A stretch of 64,000 bases of DNA, taken from NCBI GenBank assembly GCA_963848525.1, contig CAWKDZ010000002.1:62001-126000 (forward strand), in the 5' to 3' direction. Of the stretch, positions 18,405-26,053 are shown piece after piece; the first letter of the stretch is position 1, and each line of letters begins with the position of its first letter. The notes beneath the pieces are model-generated. The model was given only the letters and a program-made list of their open reading frames with translations. It had not been told where the DNA came from and made no database searches. Origin of the DNA: JACCTU01 sp963848525 (lineage in GTDB: Bacteria; Actinomycetota; Thermoleophilia; Gaiellales; Gaiellaceae). The translations under genes were made by a program, and so were the position numbers.

Positions 18405-18995
18405 GTGGCCGCGCGTGCCGCCCTCAGGGTTCGGCGCCTCGAGCGTCGCCTCGCAGACGAAGAGGTCGGCGTCCCGCGCGAGCTCGGCGAGCGCGTCGCT
18501 CGGCCCGCTGTCGCCGGAGTACGCGAGCACGGTTCCGTTCCCGGAGACCCGGAATCCGTACGCGTCGAGGTCGTAGTGCAGCACCTTCAACGCCGTCACC
18601 TCCACCTCGTCGACCGAGAACGGCCGCCCGCGCTCGTACTCGCTGACCACGAACGCGGCCTCGAACATGTCGGGCCGCCCCAAGCGACCGCCGAGCTCGG
18701 CGAGGATCGCACGCCCGCCTGGCGGCAGCCAGAGCTGCGGCCGCTCGAGGTCGTGCGCGGGACCGAACTGTGCACCCCAGACCCACGGCACGAGGTCTCC
18801 CCAGTGATCGAGGTGGAAGTGCGTGATCGCGATCGCGTCGACCTGCGGCCAGCCCTCGCGCTCACGCAGCTTCGCGAGCACCCCAGGGCCGCAGTCGAGC
18901 AGCACGCGGGTACCGCCGTCCTCGACCAGGTATCCCGACTGCGCACCGCCGGGGTTCGGCCAAGCCGGCGAGCATCCGACGACGATCAGCTTCAC
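18270..18995 (-). CDS. MBL-fold metallo-hydrolase (RNase Z / phosphodiesterase-like)
   Basis: 241 aa. Metal-dependent hydrolase of the metallo-beta-lactamase fold. Seen: VDAIAITHFHLDHWGD (HxHxDH), a metal-bridging Asp in LAYSGDSGPSD, a second-metal His in VLHYDLDAYGF and the later GTRGHLAADEA and LLLTHRPSE histidines. The layout resembles RNase Z-like and cyclic-nucleotide phosphodiesterase-like proteins, but without the RNase Z exosite arm; the substrate is unknown. GTG start at 18995. It is divergent from the mutase small subunit with only 19 nt between start codons, so their promoters must overlap. Confidence 0.85.
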   Translation of the reverse strand: MKLIVVGCSPAWPNPGGAQSGYLVEDGGTRVLLDCGPGVLAKLREREGWPQVDAIAITHFHLDHWGDLVPWVWGAQFGPAHDLERPQLWLPPGGRAILAELGGRLGRPDMFEAAFVVSEYERGRPFSVDEVEVTALKVLHYDLDAYGFRVSGNGTVLAYSGDSGPSDALAELARDADLFVCEATLEAPNPEGGTRGHLAADEADDAFQLAGAKRLLLTHRPSERELDPRFEQVHDGYELEL

Positions 18996-19001
18996 CGTTC
19001 A

Positions 19002-19007
19002 TATACT
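19002..19007 (+). promoter_or_regulatory. -10 box TATACT for mutase small subunit
   Basis: TATACT (5 of 6) ends 7 nt before the GTG at 19015, no Shine-Dalgarno. The box lies inside the 19-bp gap to the divergent MBL gene. Confidence 0.5.
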
Positions 19008-19014
19008 CGCAGCC

Positions 19015-19410
19015 GTGGCCGGGAAGATCCGCGTGGTCATCGCCAAGCCCGGTCTCGACGGGCACGACCGCGGGGCCAAGATCATCGCGAGAGCGCTCCG
19101 CGACGCCGGCATGGAGGTGATCTACACGGGTCTCCACCAGACGCCGGAGCAGATCGTCGAGACCGCGATCCAGGAGGACGCGGACGCCGTCGGTATCTCG
19201 ATCCTCTCCGGCGCGCACATGACGCTCGTGCCCAAGATCCTGGACGGCCTGCGCGAGCAGGGCGCGGAGGACGTCCTCGTCGTCGTCGGGGGCACGATTC
19301 CCACCGACGATGCCAACGAGCTCAAGGAGAAAGGTGTCGCCGAGGTGTTCACGCCCGGCGCGCCGACGAGCGAGATCGTCGATTTCCTCCGCGCGCGCGT
19401 CGCCGCGTAA
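19015..19410 (+). CDS. Methylmalonyl-CoA mutase, small cobalamin-binding subunit
   Basis: 131 aa, the B12-binding partner of the large subunit at 15915. Seen: cobalamin-binding D-G-H-D-R-G (DxHxxG, the His that ligates cobalt) in KPGLDGHDRGAKIIARAL at the N-terminus, then SILSGAH and VVGGTIP, which line the dimethylbenzimidazole tail. GTG start at 19015 follows a good -10 box. It ends 7 nt before the convergent M23 peptidase gene. In many actinobacteria and archaea the two subunits are separate genes; here they are 1.4 kb apart. Confidence 0.93.
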   Translation: MAGKIRVVIAKPGLDGHDRGAKIIARALRDAGMEVIYTGLHQTPEQIVETAIQEDADAVGISILSGAHMTLVPKILDGLREQGAEDVLVVVGGTIPTDDANELKEKGVAEVFTPGAPTSEIVDFLRARVAA

Positions 19411-19417
19411 CCGACCG

Positions 19418-20312
19418 CTAGCCGGAGATGACGAGCCGCTCGGTCGTGAGCGTGAGCGGCACGCCGAGCGCAGCGTCGAGCGTCGCCGGCGCCTTCTCGG
19501 TCCAGGCGACCGCCGCCTGCCCCTTCTTCAGCGACGCCAGCGTCGCGGACGCGGCGAGCGCGCCGAGCGGATCGGTGATGACCGCGCTCGGCGGCACGGA
19601 GAGTTCCACCGGGCGCTTGACGCCGGTGACGCGCAGGCCGCCGGGCCACGACTGGACGCGGTCGACCATCATCGTCAGCGAGCGGGCAGCAGCGTCCGCC
19701 TTGACGACTGCCCCGCGCAGCGCGGCGGTGAAGTCGGCGCCGGGCTGGATCGCGAAGAGGAGCTTGCGCGCGGCACGCAGATAGCGGTACGGGCTGACCG
19801 CCGCGCCGTCGCCGGGATGCACCTCGAAGTGCAGGTGATAGCCGGCCTGGTCAGCGTCACCGGAGTTGCCGTTGTAGGCGATCGGCTGCCCTGCCTCGAC
19901 GCGCGCGCCGTCCTTGAGCCCTTTCCAGTAGGCGGTGCCCGCAACGCACTTGCCGCGGTTGTCGTTCTTCGCGGTCAGGTCGTTGTTGAGGTGGATGTAG
20001 ATGTACGTCGTGCCGCTTGCGCCGTTCAGGTAGAGCATGCAGCCGGCGCGCGCGGACGTCGTGTGGAACTTGATCTTGCCGGCCTCGGCCGCGACGGCGG
20101 GCGAGCGCCACGTGGTCATGATGTCGTTCCCCTGATGTGCGCCGTTTCCGCGCGGCGCGCCGAAGTCGTCCGTGTACACGGCCTTGCCGACGATCGGGAA
20201 ACACGAGCTGCGGCACCTTCGCCGCACTCGTCGCAGCGGTGGCGGACGCACCCGTCAGGGCAAGCAGTGTGAGAACGAGAAGTCCTCGGGCTGTCGTCCG
20301 GTGCGGGGTCAT
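19418..20312 (-). CDS. M23 (LytM) peptidase with signal peptide, apparent frameshift
   Basis: Zinc endopeptidase of peptidoglycan cross-bridges. The secretion signal MTPHRTTARGLLVLTLLALT ends near ATAATSAA and is in one frame (ATG at 20310-20312). The catalytic body is in another: YTDDFGAPRGNGAHQGNDIM supplies the HxxxD zinc ligands and YHLHFEVHPGDG the HxH motif. Removing one base from the run at 20199-20201 joins VPQLVFP to IVGKAVYTDDFG and gives 297 aa. Without that fix the body has only an improbable start inside the wrong frame. A C-terminal domain of about 100 residues (LRVTGVKRPVELSVPPSAVI) follows. Indel error or a recent pseudogene. Confidence 0.8.
20199..20201 (-). other. Apparent single-base insertion in the M23 gene
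   Basis: Coding strand GTG TTT CCC GAT CGT reads VFPDR; dropping one T gives GTG TTC CCG ATC GTC GGC, reading VFPIVG, which leads directly into the peptidase body. The site is a T3C3 homopolymer pair, a usual place for sequencing indels. Confidence 0.75.
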
Positions 20313-20386
20313 AGCTCCGGGTCGCGCTCGAAGGGGCGGAGAGTAACACGGTTTTCGGAGTGCGTCAGAGCTTCTCGATAGCGGGA

Positions 20387-20392
20387 TAGAGT
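20387..20392 (+). promoter_or_regulatory. Candidate -10 box (TAGAGT) for the ETF operon
   Basis: TAGAGT ends 10 nt before the ATG at 20403; GATAGC at 20377-20382 is an alternative. No Shine-Dalgarno is seen. Confidence 0.35.
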
Positions 20393-20402
20393 CCTGGCCC
20401 GG

Positions 20403-21158
20403 ATGAAGATCGCCGTCTGCGTCAAACAGGTTCCGGAGGGCACGAAGCGGATCGACCCTGCAACCAAGCGGCTTGATCGCTCGGGTGAGGGGGCACTGAA
20501 CGCCTTCGACGCGCACGCCGTCGAGGAGGCGCTCCGGGTCAAGGACGGGGCCGGAGGCGGGGAGGTCGTGCTCATCTCGATGGGGCCGGCGAAGGCCGCC
20601 GACGCACTCCGCAAGGCACTCGCGATGGGCGCCGACCGGGCCGTGCTCGTGAGCGACGACGCGGCTGCCGGCGCCGACCTCGTCGGCACGAGCCGCGTGC
20701 TCGCCGCCGCACTCGAGCGTGAGAACGCCGACCTCGTGCTCTTCGGTCAGCAGGCGGCAGACGCCGACGGCGCCGTGCTCTGGTCGGCGGTCGCGGAGCG
20801 CTTGCGCCGGCCGGTGATCTCGCAGGTCGCCGAGCTGACGGTCGCCGACGGCAAGGCGCGCGGCAAACGGCAGACCGAGTTCGGCTACGACGTGATCGAG
20901 GCGCCGCTCCCGGCGGTGATCGCCGTCTCGGACGCGATCAACGAGCCGCGCTACCCCTCGCTGAAGGGGATCATGGGCGCGAAGTCGAAGCCGCAGGAAA
21001 CGGTGACTCTTGCGGAGCTCGGCGTCGAAGCCGGCTCAAAGACGGAGGTCGTCGCGCTGGCCGACCCTCCGCCGCGCGGCGAGACGCGCAAACTCGAGGA
21101 CGACGGGAACGCGGCGGAGCAGATCGTCGAGTTCCTCGTCGAGCGCAGACTGTTGTGA
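20403..21158 (+). CDS. etfB: Electron transfer flavoprotein, beta subunit
   Basis: 251 aa, the normal size. Forms with EtfA a soluble heterodimer that takes electrons from acyl-CoA dehydrogenases. Seen: MKIAVCVKQVPEGTKRIDP start, LNAFDAHAVEEALRVKD, the AMP-binding region ADLVLFGQQAADADGAVLW and the recognition-loop area LPAVIAVSDAINEPRYPSLKGIMGAK. The GTG of etfA overlaps its stop by 4 nt (GTGA). Confidence 0.96.
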   Translation: MKIAVCVKQVPEGTKRIDPATKRLDRSGEGALNAFDAHAVEEALRVKDGAGGGEVVLISMGPAKAADALRKALAMGADRAVLVSDDAAAGADLVGTSRVLAAALERENADLVLFGQQAADADGAVLWSAVAERLRRPVISQVAELTVADGKARGKRQTEFGYDVIEAPLPAVIAVSDAINEPRYPSLKGIMGAKSKPQETVTLAELGVEAGSKTEVVALADPPPRGETRKLEDDGNAAEQIVEFLVERRLL

Positions 21159-22117
21159 GCACGCTCGTCTTCCTCGAGCATCACGACTCCGAGCTGCAGA
21201 AGGGAGCGCTCGGCGTGCTCGCGAAGGCCGCGCAGCTCGGCGACGGCGACGTCGCAGGCGTCGTGATCGGCTCGGGCGTCCGCGCGCTCGCCGAGGAGGC
21301 AGGTGCGCACGGCGCGGCCAAGGTCTACGTCGCCGACGACGCCTCGCTCGAAGCCCCGCTGCCACAGCCGCGCGTCGACGTGCTCGCGGCGCTCGTCGGG
21401 GAGCACGGCTTCGACACGGTGCTGTTCGCGGCCTCGGTGCTCGCGGCGGACGTCGCGGCTGGGCTCGCGGCGCGCCTGGAGGCGGGCCTGAACTGGGACC
21501 TCGTCGATCTCTCGAACCAGGACGGTCAGCTGGTCGGCCGGCGCCCCGCGCTCGGCGACTCCGTCTTCGTCGACGTGACGTGGAGCGAGACGCCGCGTCT
21601 CGCGCTCTTTCGCTCCGGCACGTTCGACCCGGCCTCGACGGGCGGTACGGCCGAGGTCGAAGACGTCGCGGTCGCGCTCGAGGAGCACTCACAGGTCGCG
21701 ACGATGGTCGAGCGCGCGCACGCCGAGAGCGAAGGCCCCGACCTGGCCGAGGCCGACGTGATCGTCGCCGGGGGCCGCGGTCTAGGCGGGCCGGAGAACT
21801 TCACCGTGGTCGAGGAGCTGGCGAAGGCACTCGGCGGCGCCGTCGGCGCGACGCGCGCAGTGGTCGACGCCGGCTGGTACCCGTACTCGACCCAGATCGG
21901 CCAGACGGGCAAGACTGTCTCGCCCAAGCTCTACGTCGCCTGCGGCGTGTCGGGCGCGATCCAGCACAAGGTCGGCATGCAGAGCTCGGGCACGATCGTC
22001 GCGATCAACAAGGACCCGAACGCGCCGATCTTCGAGTTCTGCGATCTCGGCGTCGTCGGCGATCTCCACCAGATCGTGCCGAAGCTGACCGAGCTCGTCC
22101 GCCAGCGACGCGCGTGA
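21155..22117 (+). CDS. etfA: Electron transfer flavoprotein, alpha subunit
   Basis: 320 aa. Carries the FAD of ETF. Seen: C-terminal FAD domain with VIVAGGRGLGGPENF, VGATRAVVDAGWYPYSTQIG, GKTVSPKLYVACGVSGAIQH and SSGTIVAINKDPNAPIFEF, all diagnostic. It overlaps etfB by 4 nt and the ETF dehydrogenase by 4 nt, so the three are one translationally coupled operon. Confidence 0.96.
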   Translation: MSTLVFLEHHDSELQKGALGVLAKAAQLGDGDVAGVVIGSGVRALAEEAGAHGAAKVYVADDASLEAPLPQPRVDVLAALVGEHGFDTVLFAASVLAADVAAGLAARLEAGLNWDLVDLSNQDGQLVGRRPALGDSVFVDVTWSETPRLALFRSGTFDPASTGGTAEVEDVAVALEEHSQVATMVERAHAESEGPDLAEADVIVAGGRGLGGPENFTVVEELAKALGGAVGATRAVVDAGWYPYSTQIGQTGKTVSPKLYVACGVSGAIQHKVGMQSSGTIVAINKDPNAPIFEFCDLGVVGDLHQIVPKLTELVRQRRA

Positions 22118-23805
22118 AGCCGGCCGACTACCCGCCGCCGTTCGCTCCCTCGGAGGCGATCGCTGAGCCGAGCGATCCGCGCGAGGAGCGGATCGAGGTC
22201 GGCGTGCTGATCGTCGGCGCAGGACCGGCCGGGCTCGCGTGCGCGATCCGGCTCGGCCAGCTGCTCGAGGAAGACCCGGCGCTGCGCGAGAAGCTCGGCG
22301 AGGTCCCGATCGCGGTGCTCGAGAAGGGCAAGCAGCCGGGGTCGCACCTGCTCTCCGGTGCGGTCGTCAACCCTCGGGGGCTGCGCCGCCTGTTCCAGGG
22401 CCGGGAGCAGCTCGCCGACCTGCCCTTCCTGGGGCCTGTCGAGGAAGAGGCCGTCTACTACCTGACGCGGCACGGGTGGACACAGATCCCGACGCCGCCG
22501 ACGATGAAGAACGAGGGCAACCACGTGGCGTCGCTCTCGCAGCTCGGGCGCTGGCTCGCGGAGCAGGCGGAGCAGAGCGGCGCGATGATCCTCCCGGAGA
22601 CCGCGGCGACGAAGTTGCTGGTGCTGGGTGGGCGAGTCGTCGGCGCGAGGACGGGCGACAAGGGCCGGGGCCGCGACGGCGAAGAGCTCGGCAACTTCGA
22701 GCCGGGCTCGGACCTCGTCTCGCGCGTGACGGTGCTCGCCGAGGGCACCCAGGGCCACCTCACCGGCGCGGCGCTCGAGGAGTTCGGGCTGCACGGCGAG
22801 CACCCGCAGGTGTGGGCGCTCGGGGTGAAGGAGGTCTGGCGCGTCGAGAAGCCGCTTCACCGCGTGATCCACACCATGGGTTGGCCGCTTCGCGGCGGCG
22901 CCCGCTATCGCGAGTTCGGCGGCTCGTTCGTCTATCCGATGGGCGACGACCATGTCACGGTGGGCATGGTCGTGGGGCTCGACTACCGCGACGCCGAGCT
23001 CTCCGTGCACGACCTCCTGCAAGAGCTGAAGACGCACTCGTTCCTGCGCCCGATCCTCGAGGGCGGCGAGCGGGTCGAGTGGGGAGCCAAGACGATCCCC
23101 GAAGGCGGACTGCTCGCACTCCCGCGACGGTTGCACGCCCCGGGCCTTCTGCTCTGCGGCGACGGCGTCGGGCTCGTCAACGTGCCGGCGTTGAAGGGGA
23201 TCCACTACGCGATCGAGTCGGGGCGGCTCGCCGCCGAGGCTGCCGTCGCCGCCCTTCAGCGCGGCCGCACGCCCGCGACACCGGGCGTGCTCGAGTCGTA
23301 CGACCGGTCGATCCGCGACAGCTTCATCTGGCGCGACCTCGAGGAGGTGCGCAACATGCGGCCCGCGTTCGGCCGCGGGTTCTGGGTCGGCGGCGCGCTC
23401 GCCGGGCTGATGACCGCGACGAAGGGGAAGCTGCCGCTGAAGCTCGGCACCGAACGCGACGCCGAGCAGGACCTGTTCGCGACGAACCGCGCCAGGCACT
23501 ATCCGGCACCGGACGGCAAGCTCACCTTCGACAAGCTTTCGTCCGTTTTCCTTTCGGGCAACAAGACGCGCGACGACCAGCCGAACCACATCCGGATCCA
23601 GCGCGAGGTGCCCGCCGAGCTCGCGCGGCTGTGGGTGCGCATGTGTCCCGCGCACGTCTACGAGGTCGGAGACTCGAACGGCGACGGGACGGTGGAGGTG
23701 CAAGTGAACGCGTCGAACTGCGTGCAGTGCGGTGCGATCACGGCGAAGGGCGGGCGGCTGACTCCGCCCGAGGGCGGCTCGGGGCCCGAGTACCAGCGCA
23801 CCTGA
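22114..23805 (+). CDS. ETF:quinone oxidoreductase, with one cluster Cys missing
   Basis: 563 aa membrane-associated flavo-iron-sulphur enzyme that moves electrons from reduced ETF to quinone. Seen: N-terminal FAD motif VLIVGAGPAGLACAIRLGQL, GSHLLSGAVVNPRGL, GALKG-like VNVPALKGIHYAIESGRLAA and the C-terminal ferredoxin-like domain. Known homologues bind [4Fe-4S] through CPA plus CxxCxxC. Here CPAHVYEV is present but the second part reads NCVQCGAITAK, so the last Cys is Ile. Typical PEGGSGPEY end. GTG start at 22114 overlaps etfA's stop (GTGA). Either a three-Cys cluster, a [3Fe-4S] cluster or a different fourth ligand. Confidence 0.93.
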   Translation: MKPADYPPPFAPSEAIAEPSDPREERIEVGVLIVGAGPAGLACAIRLGQLLEEDPALREKLGEVPIAVLEKGKQPGSHLLSGAVVNPRGLRRLFQGREQLADLPFLGPVEEEAVYYLTRHGWTQIPTPPTMKNEGNHVASLSQLGRWLAEQAEQSGAMILPETAATKLLVLGGRVVGARTGDKGRGRDGEELGNFEPGSDLVSRVTVLAEGTQGHLTGAALEEFGLHGEHPQVWALGVKEVWRVEKPLHRVIHTMGWPLRGGARYREFGGSFVYPMGDDHVTVGMVVGLDYRDAELSVHDLLQELKTHSFLRPILEGGERVEWGAKTIPEGGLLALPRRLHAPGLLLCGDGVGLVNVPALKGIHYAIESGRLAAEAAVAALQRGRTPATPGVLESYDRSIRDSFIWRDLEEVRNMRPAFGRGFWVGGALAGLMTATKGKLPLKLGTERDAEQDLFATNRARHYPAPDGKLTFDKLSSVFLSGNKTRDDQPNHIRIQREVPAELARLWVRMCPAHVYEVGDSNGDGTVEVQVNASNCVQCGAITAKGGRLTPPEGGSGPEYQRT

Positions 23806-23841
23806 ACGACGGCTGCGCCGACGGCCCCGGCGAACGCGTGG

Positions 23842-23860
23842 TCCCCACCCGGGGTGGGGA
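23842..23860 (+). terminator. Hairpin after the ETF operon
   Basis: TCCCCACCCGGGGTGGGGA folds with an 8-bp GC-rich stem and 3-nt loop, 37 nt after the stop. A second 5-bp hairpin GAGGG-CCA-CCCTC follows at 23862-23874. No T-run, so termination would be imperfect or Rho-assisted. Confidence 0.5.
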
Positions 23861-23884
23861 AGAGGGCCACCCTCCTCCCGGAGT

Positions 23885-23936
23885 CGACGGTAGCGCGGAA
23901 ACCGTCGCGTGTCCGTGACGACTTCGTCGGGGACCT
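23885..23936 (+). promoter_or_regulatory. Structured leader of ilvA hiding the ribosome site
   Basis: CGACGGT (23885-23891) pairs with ACCGTCG (23901-23907). Then GTCC-GT-GACGA-CT-TCGTC-GG-GGAC (23911-23934) forms a second stem ending 2 nt before the GTG and burying the G-rich stretch that would serve as Shine-Dalgarno. Could give translational control; no T-box or known aptamer was recognised. Confidence 0.35.
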
Positions 23937-24908
23937 GTGACGATCGCTCCAGTGATCTCCCTCGACGACGTCCTCCGCGCGCGCGAGACGATCGGCGAGC
24001 GCCTCCACCGCACGCCGACCTTCACCTCCGCTTCGCTCTCGCGCGCCAGTGGCGCGACCGTCCACCTGAAGGCCGAGCTCTTCCAGCGCACCGGCTCGTT
24101 CAAGCCTCGCGGCGTGCTGAACAAGCTCTCCTCGCTCAGCGGCGAGGAGAAGTCGCGCGGCGTGATCGGCATCTCGGCCGGCAACCACGCGCAGGCGCTC
24201 GCGTACTGCGCCGCGCTCGAGGGCATCGACGCGCTGCTCGTGATGTGGCACGGCGCGAGCGAGCAGAAGATCGCAGCGACGCGCGAGTACGGCGCCGAGG
24301 TCGACCTCGAGGCGGGCGACCCGACCGAGGCGTTCGCGCGCCTCGACCTCCTGCTCGAGGAGACCGGCCGCACGCTCGTGCACCCCTTCGACGACCCGCT
24401 CGTCCAGGCCGGCCAGGGAACGGTCGGGCTCGAGCTGCTCGAAGACGTCGCGGAGCCGGACGTCGTCGTGGTGCCGATCGGCGGCGGCGGCTTGATCTCG
24501 GGCATCGCGACCGCGATCAAAGAGACCCACCCCGGTACGCGTGTGGTCGGAGTCGAGCCCGAGCACTCCAGAGCGATGCACGCCGCGGTCGAGGCCGGTG
24601 AGCGCGTCGAGGTGACGCCCCGTTCGATCGCCGACGGCCTCAACGCACCTCACGCAGGTCGGAACGCACTCGAGATCGTGACCGCGCGCGTCGACGAGAT
24701 CGTGCTCGTCGACGAGGGCGAGATCGAAGCCGCGTTCCGCTTCCTCTACACCCGCGCGAAGCTCGCCTGCGAGCCCGCCGGAGCGGCCGCGACGGCGGCG
24801 CTGCTCGCCGGAAAGATTGCCCACGAGCAGGGCGAAACCGTCGCGCTGATTGTCTCGGGAGGCAACGTAGCCCCCGAAACCGCCTCTGCTATCCTGGCTC
24901 CGCGATGA
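23937..24908 (+). CDS. ilvA: Threonine (serine/threonine) dehydratase, short form
   Basis: 323 aa PLP enzyme that deaminates threonine to 2-oxobutanoate, entry to isoleucine or to propionyl-CoA. Seen: PLP Lys in FQRTGSFKPRGVLNKL, ISAGNHAQALAYCA, phosphate-binding loop VVPIGGGGLISGIATA and VALIVSGGNVAPE at the C-terminus. There is no C-terminal regulatory ACT-like domain, so it resembles catabolic TdcB or a feedback-free IlvA. GTG start at 23937. It overlaps rpmE by 4 nt (ATGA). If catabolic, its product could feed the methylmalonyl-CoA pathway; that is inference. Confidence 0.9.
   Translation: MTIAPVISLDDVLRARETIGERLHRTPTFTSASLSRASGATVHLKAELFQRTGSFKPRGVLNKLSSLSGEEKSRGVIGISAGNHAQALAYCAALEGIDALLVMWHGASEQKIAATREYGAEVDLEAGDPTEAFARLDLLLEETGRTLVHPFDDPLVQAGQGTVGLELLEDVAEPDVVVVPIGGGGLISGIATAIKETHPGTRVVGVEPEHSRAMHAAVEAGERVEVTPRSIADGLNAPHAGRNALEIVTARVDEIVLVDEGEIEAAFRFLYTRAKLACEPAGAAATAALLAGKIAHEQGETVALIVSGGNVAPETASAILAPR
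24890..24895 (+). promoter_or_regulatory. Candidate -10 box (TATCCT) for rpmE
   Basis: TATCCT inside the end of ilvA, 9 nt before the ATG at 24905. Would give L31 a leaderless transcript independent of ilvA. Confidence 0.35.
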
Positions 24909-25123
24909 GGGCCGGTATCCATCCTGACTACGTGCTCGCGAACGTGACCTGCGCCTGCGGGAACACGTTCCAGACGCGGTCGACGAAGTCCGAACTGCAC
25001 GTCGAGATCTGCTCGAACTGCCACCCGTTCTACACCGGGAAGCAGAAGCTGATGGACACCGGCGGCCGGGTCGAGCGCTTCCAGCGGCGGCTCGAACGGG
25101 CCGGCGGCGCCCGCCGGGGCTAG
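24905..25123 (+). CDS. rpmE: 50S ribosomal protein L31, zinc-binding type
   Basis: 72 aa. Bridges the subunits near the central protuberance. Seen: MRAGIHPDYVLANVTCACGNTF, then EICSNCHPFYTGKQKLMDTGGRVERF. Cys16, Cys18, Cys36 and Cys39 make it the zinc-containing C+ form, which cells often replace with a Cys-free paralogue when zinc is short. The ATG overlaps the ilvA stop. Followed by the DUF1385 gene and prfA, a conserved neighbourhood. Confidence 0.97.
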   Translation: MRAGIHPDYVLANVTCACGNTFQTRSTKSELHVEICSNCHPFYTGKQKLMDTGGRVERFQRRLERAGGARRG

Positions 25124-25135
25124 TCCCCGACCCGC

Positions 25136-26053
25136 ATGCAGACGATCGGAGGCCAGGCCGTCCTCGAGGGCGTGATGATGCGCAGCCCCTCGAACTGGGC
25201 ACTCGCGGTCCGCAAGCCGAACGGCCAGATCGCGGAGCACATCCAGACGATCTCCTCCCCGATGGCGCGGCACCGCTTCTTCCGGCTGCCGGTGATCCGC
25301 GGAGTGATCGCACTCGGGGAGTCGCTCGCGATCGGCTTCCGCGCGCTTGCGATCTCCGCGAACTACGCGGCGCAGGACGCGGACGCCGACGAGCAGGAAG
25401 AGGTGCAGACGGAGCTGTCGCGCTGGAGCCTGTTCTTCGCGTTCGCGATCGCGATCGGGTTCGCGCTGATGCTGTTCAAGGTCACGCCGGTGCTGATCAC
25501 CGGCTGGCTGCCGATCGAGACGACGGGCTGGTTCGTGATCGTCGAGGGGCTGATCCGCGTCACGATCTTCATCCTCTACATCGTCCTGATCTCGCTCCTG
25601 CCCGACCTGAAGCGCGTCTTCCAGTACCACGGCGCGGAGCACAAGGCGATCAACGCGCTCGAGGACGGCGCCGACCTGACGCCGACGACCGTCCAGCGCT
25701 ACTCGCTGATCCACCCGCGCTGCGGCACGGCGTTCCTGCTCTGGGTGATGGTGATCGCGATCTTCGTCTTCGCGTTCATCGGCCAGCCGCCCTGGCCGTG
25801 GTTGATCGCGAGCCGGATCCTGCTCCTGCCGTTGATCGCCGGGCTCGCGTACGAGCTGATCCGCTTCGCAGGCAAGCACTCGAGCAACGTGATCCTGATG
25901 ACCCTGCTCGCGCCCGGGCTCTGGCTCCAGCGGCTGACGACGCGCCAGCCGACGGACGACCAGGTCGAGGTCTCGATCCGCGCCCTCCGAGAGGTGCTGC
26001 GGCTCGAGAGCGACGCGTCGCCGGAGGCTCGGCGCGTCGAAATCATGGCCTGA
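25136..26053 (+). CDS. DUF1385 integral membrane protein (YqhQ-like)
   Basis: 305 aa. Seen: opening IGGQAVLEGVMMRSPSNWAL, diagnostic of the family, then two or three hydrophobic segments around residues 100-165 (LFFAFAIAIGFALMLFKV, FVIVEGLIRVTIFILYIVL), the conserved FQYHGAEHKAINALE motif and HPRCGTAFLLWVMVIAI, then further helices. His and Cys in HGAEHK and HPRCGT suggest a metal site, but no function is established. It lies between rpmE and prfA as in many Gram-positives and overlaps prfA (TGATG), so it may be tied to translation or envelope growth. Confidence 0.9.
   Translation: MQTIGGQAVLEGVMMRSPSNWALAVRKPNGQIAEHIQTISSPMARHRFFRLPVIRGVIALGESLAIGFRALAISANYAAQDADADEQEEVQTELSRWSLFFAFAIAIGFALMLFKVTPVLITGWLPIETTGWFVIVEGLIRVTIFILYIVLISLLPDLKRVFQYHGAEHKAINALEDGADLTPTTVQRYSLIHPRCGTAFLLWVMVIAIFVFAFIGQPPWPWLIASRILLLPLIAGLAYELIRFAGKHSSNVILMTLLAPGLWLQRLTTRQPTDDQVEVSIRALREVLRLESDASPEARRVEIMA

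Noticed and set aside
23806..23936. T-box or other amino-acid riboswitch for ilvA
   Set aside because: No T-box core sequence or specifier loop is recognisable; only simple hairpins.
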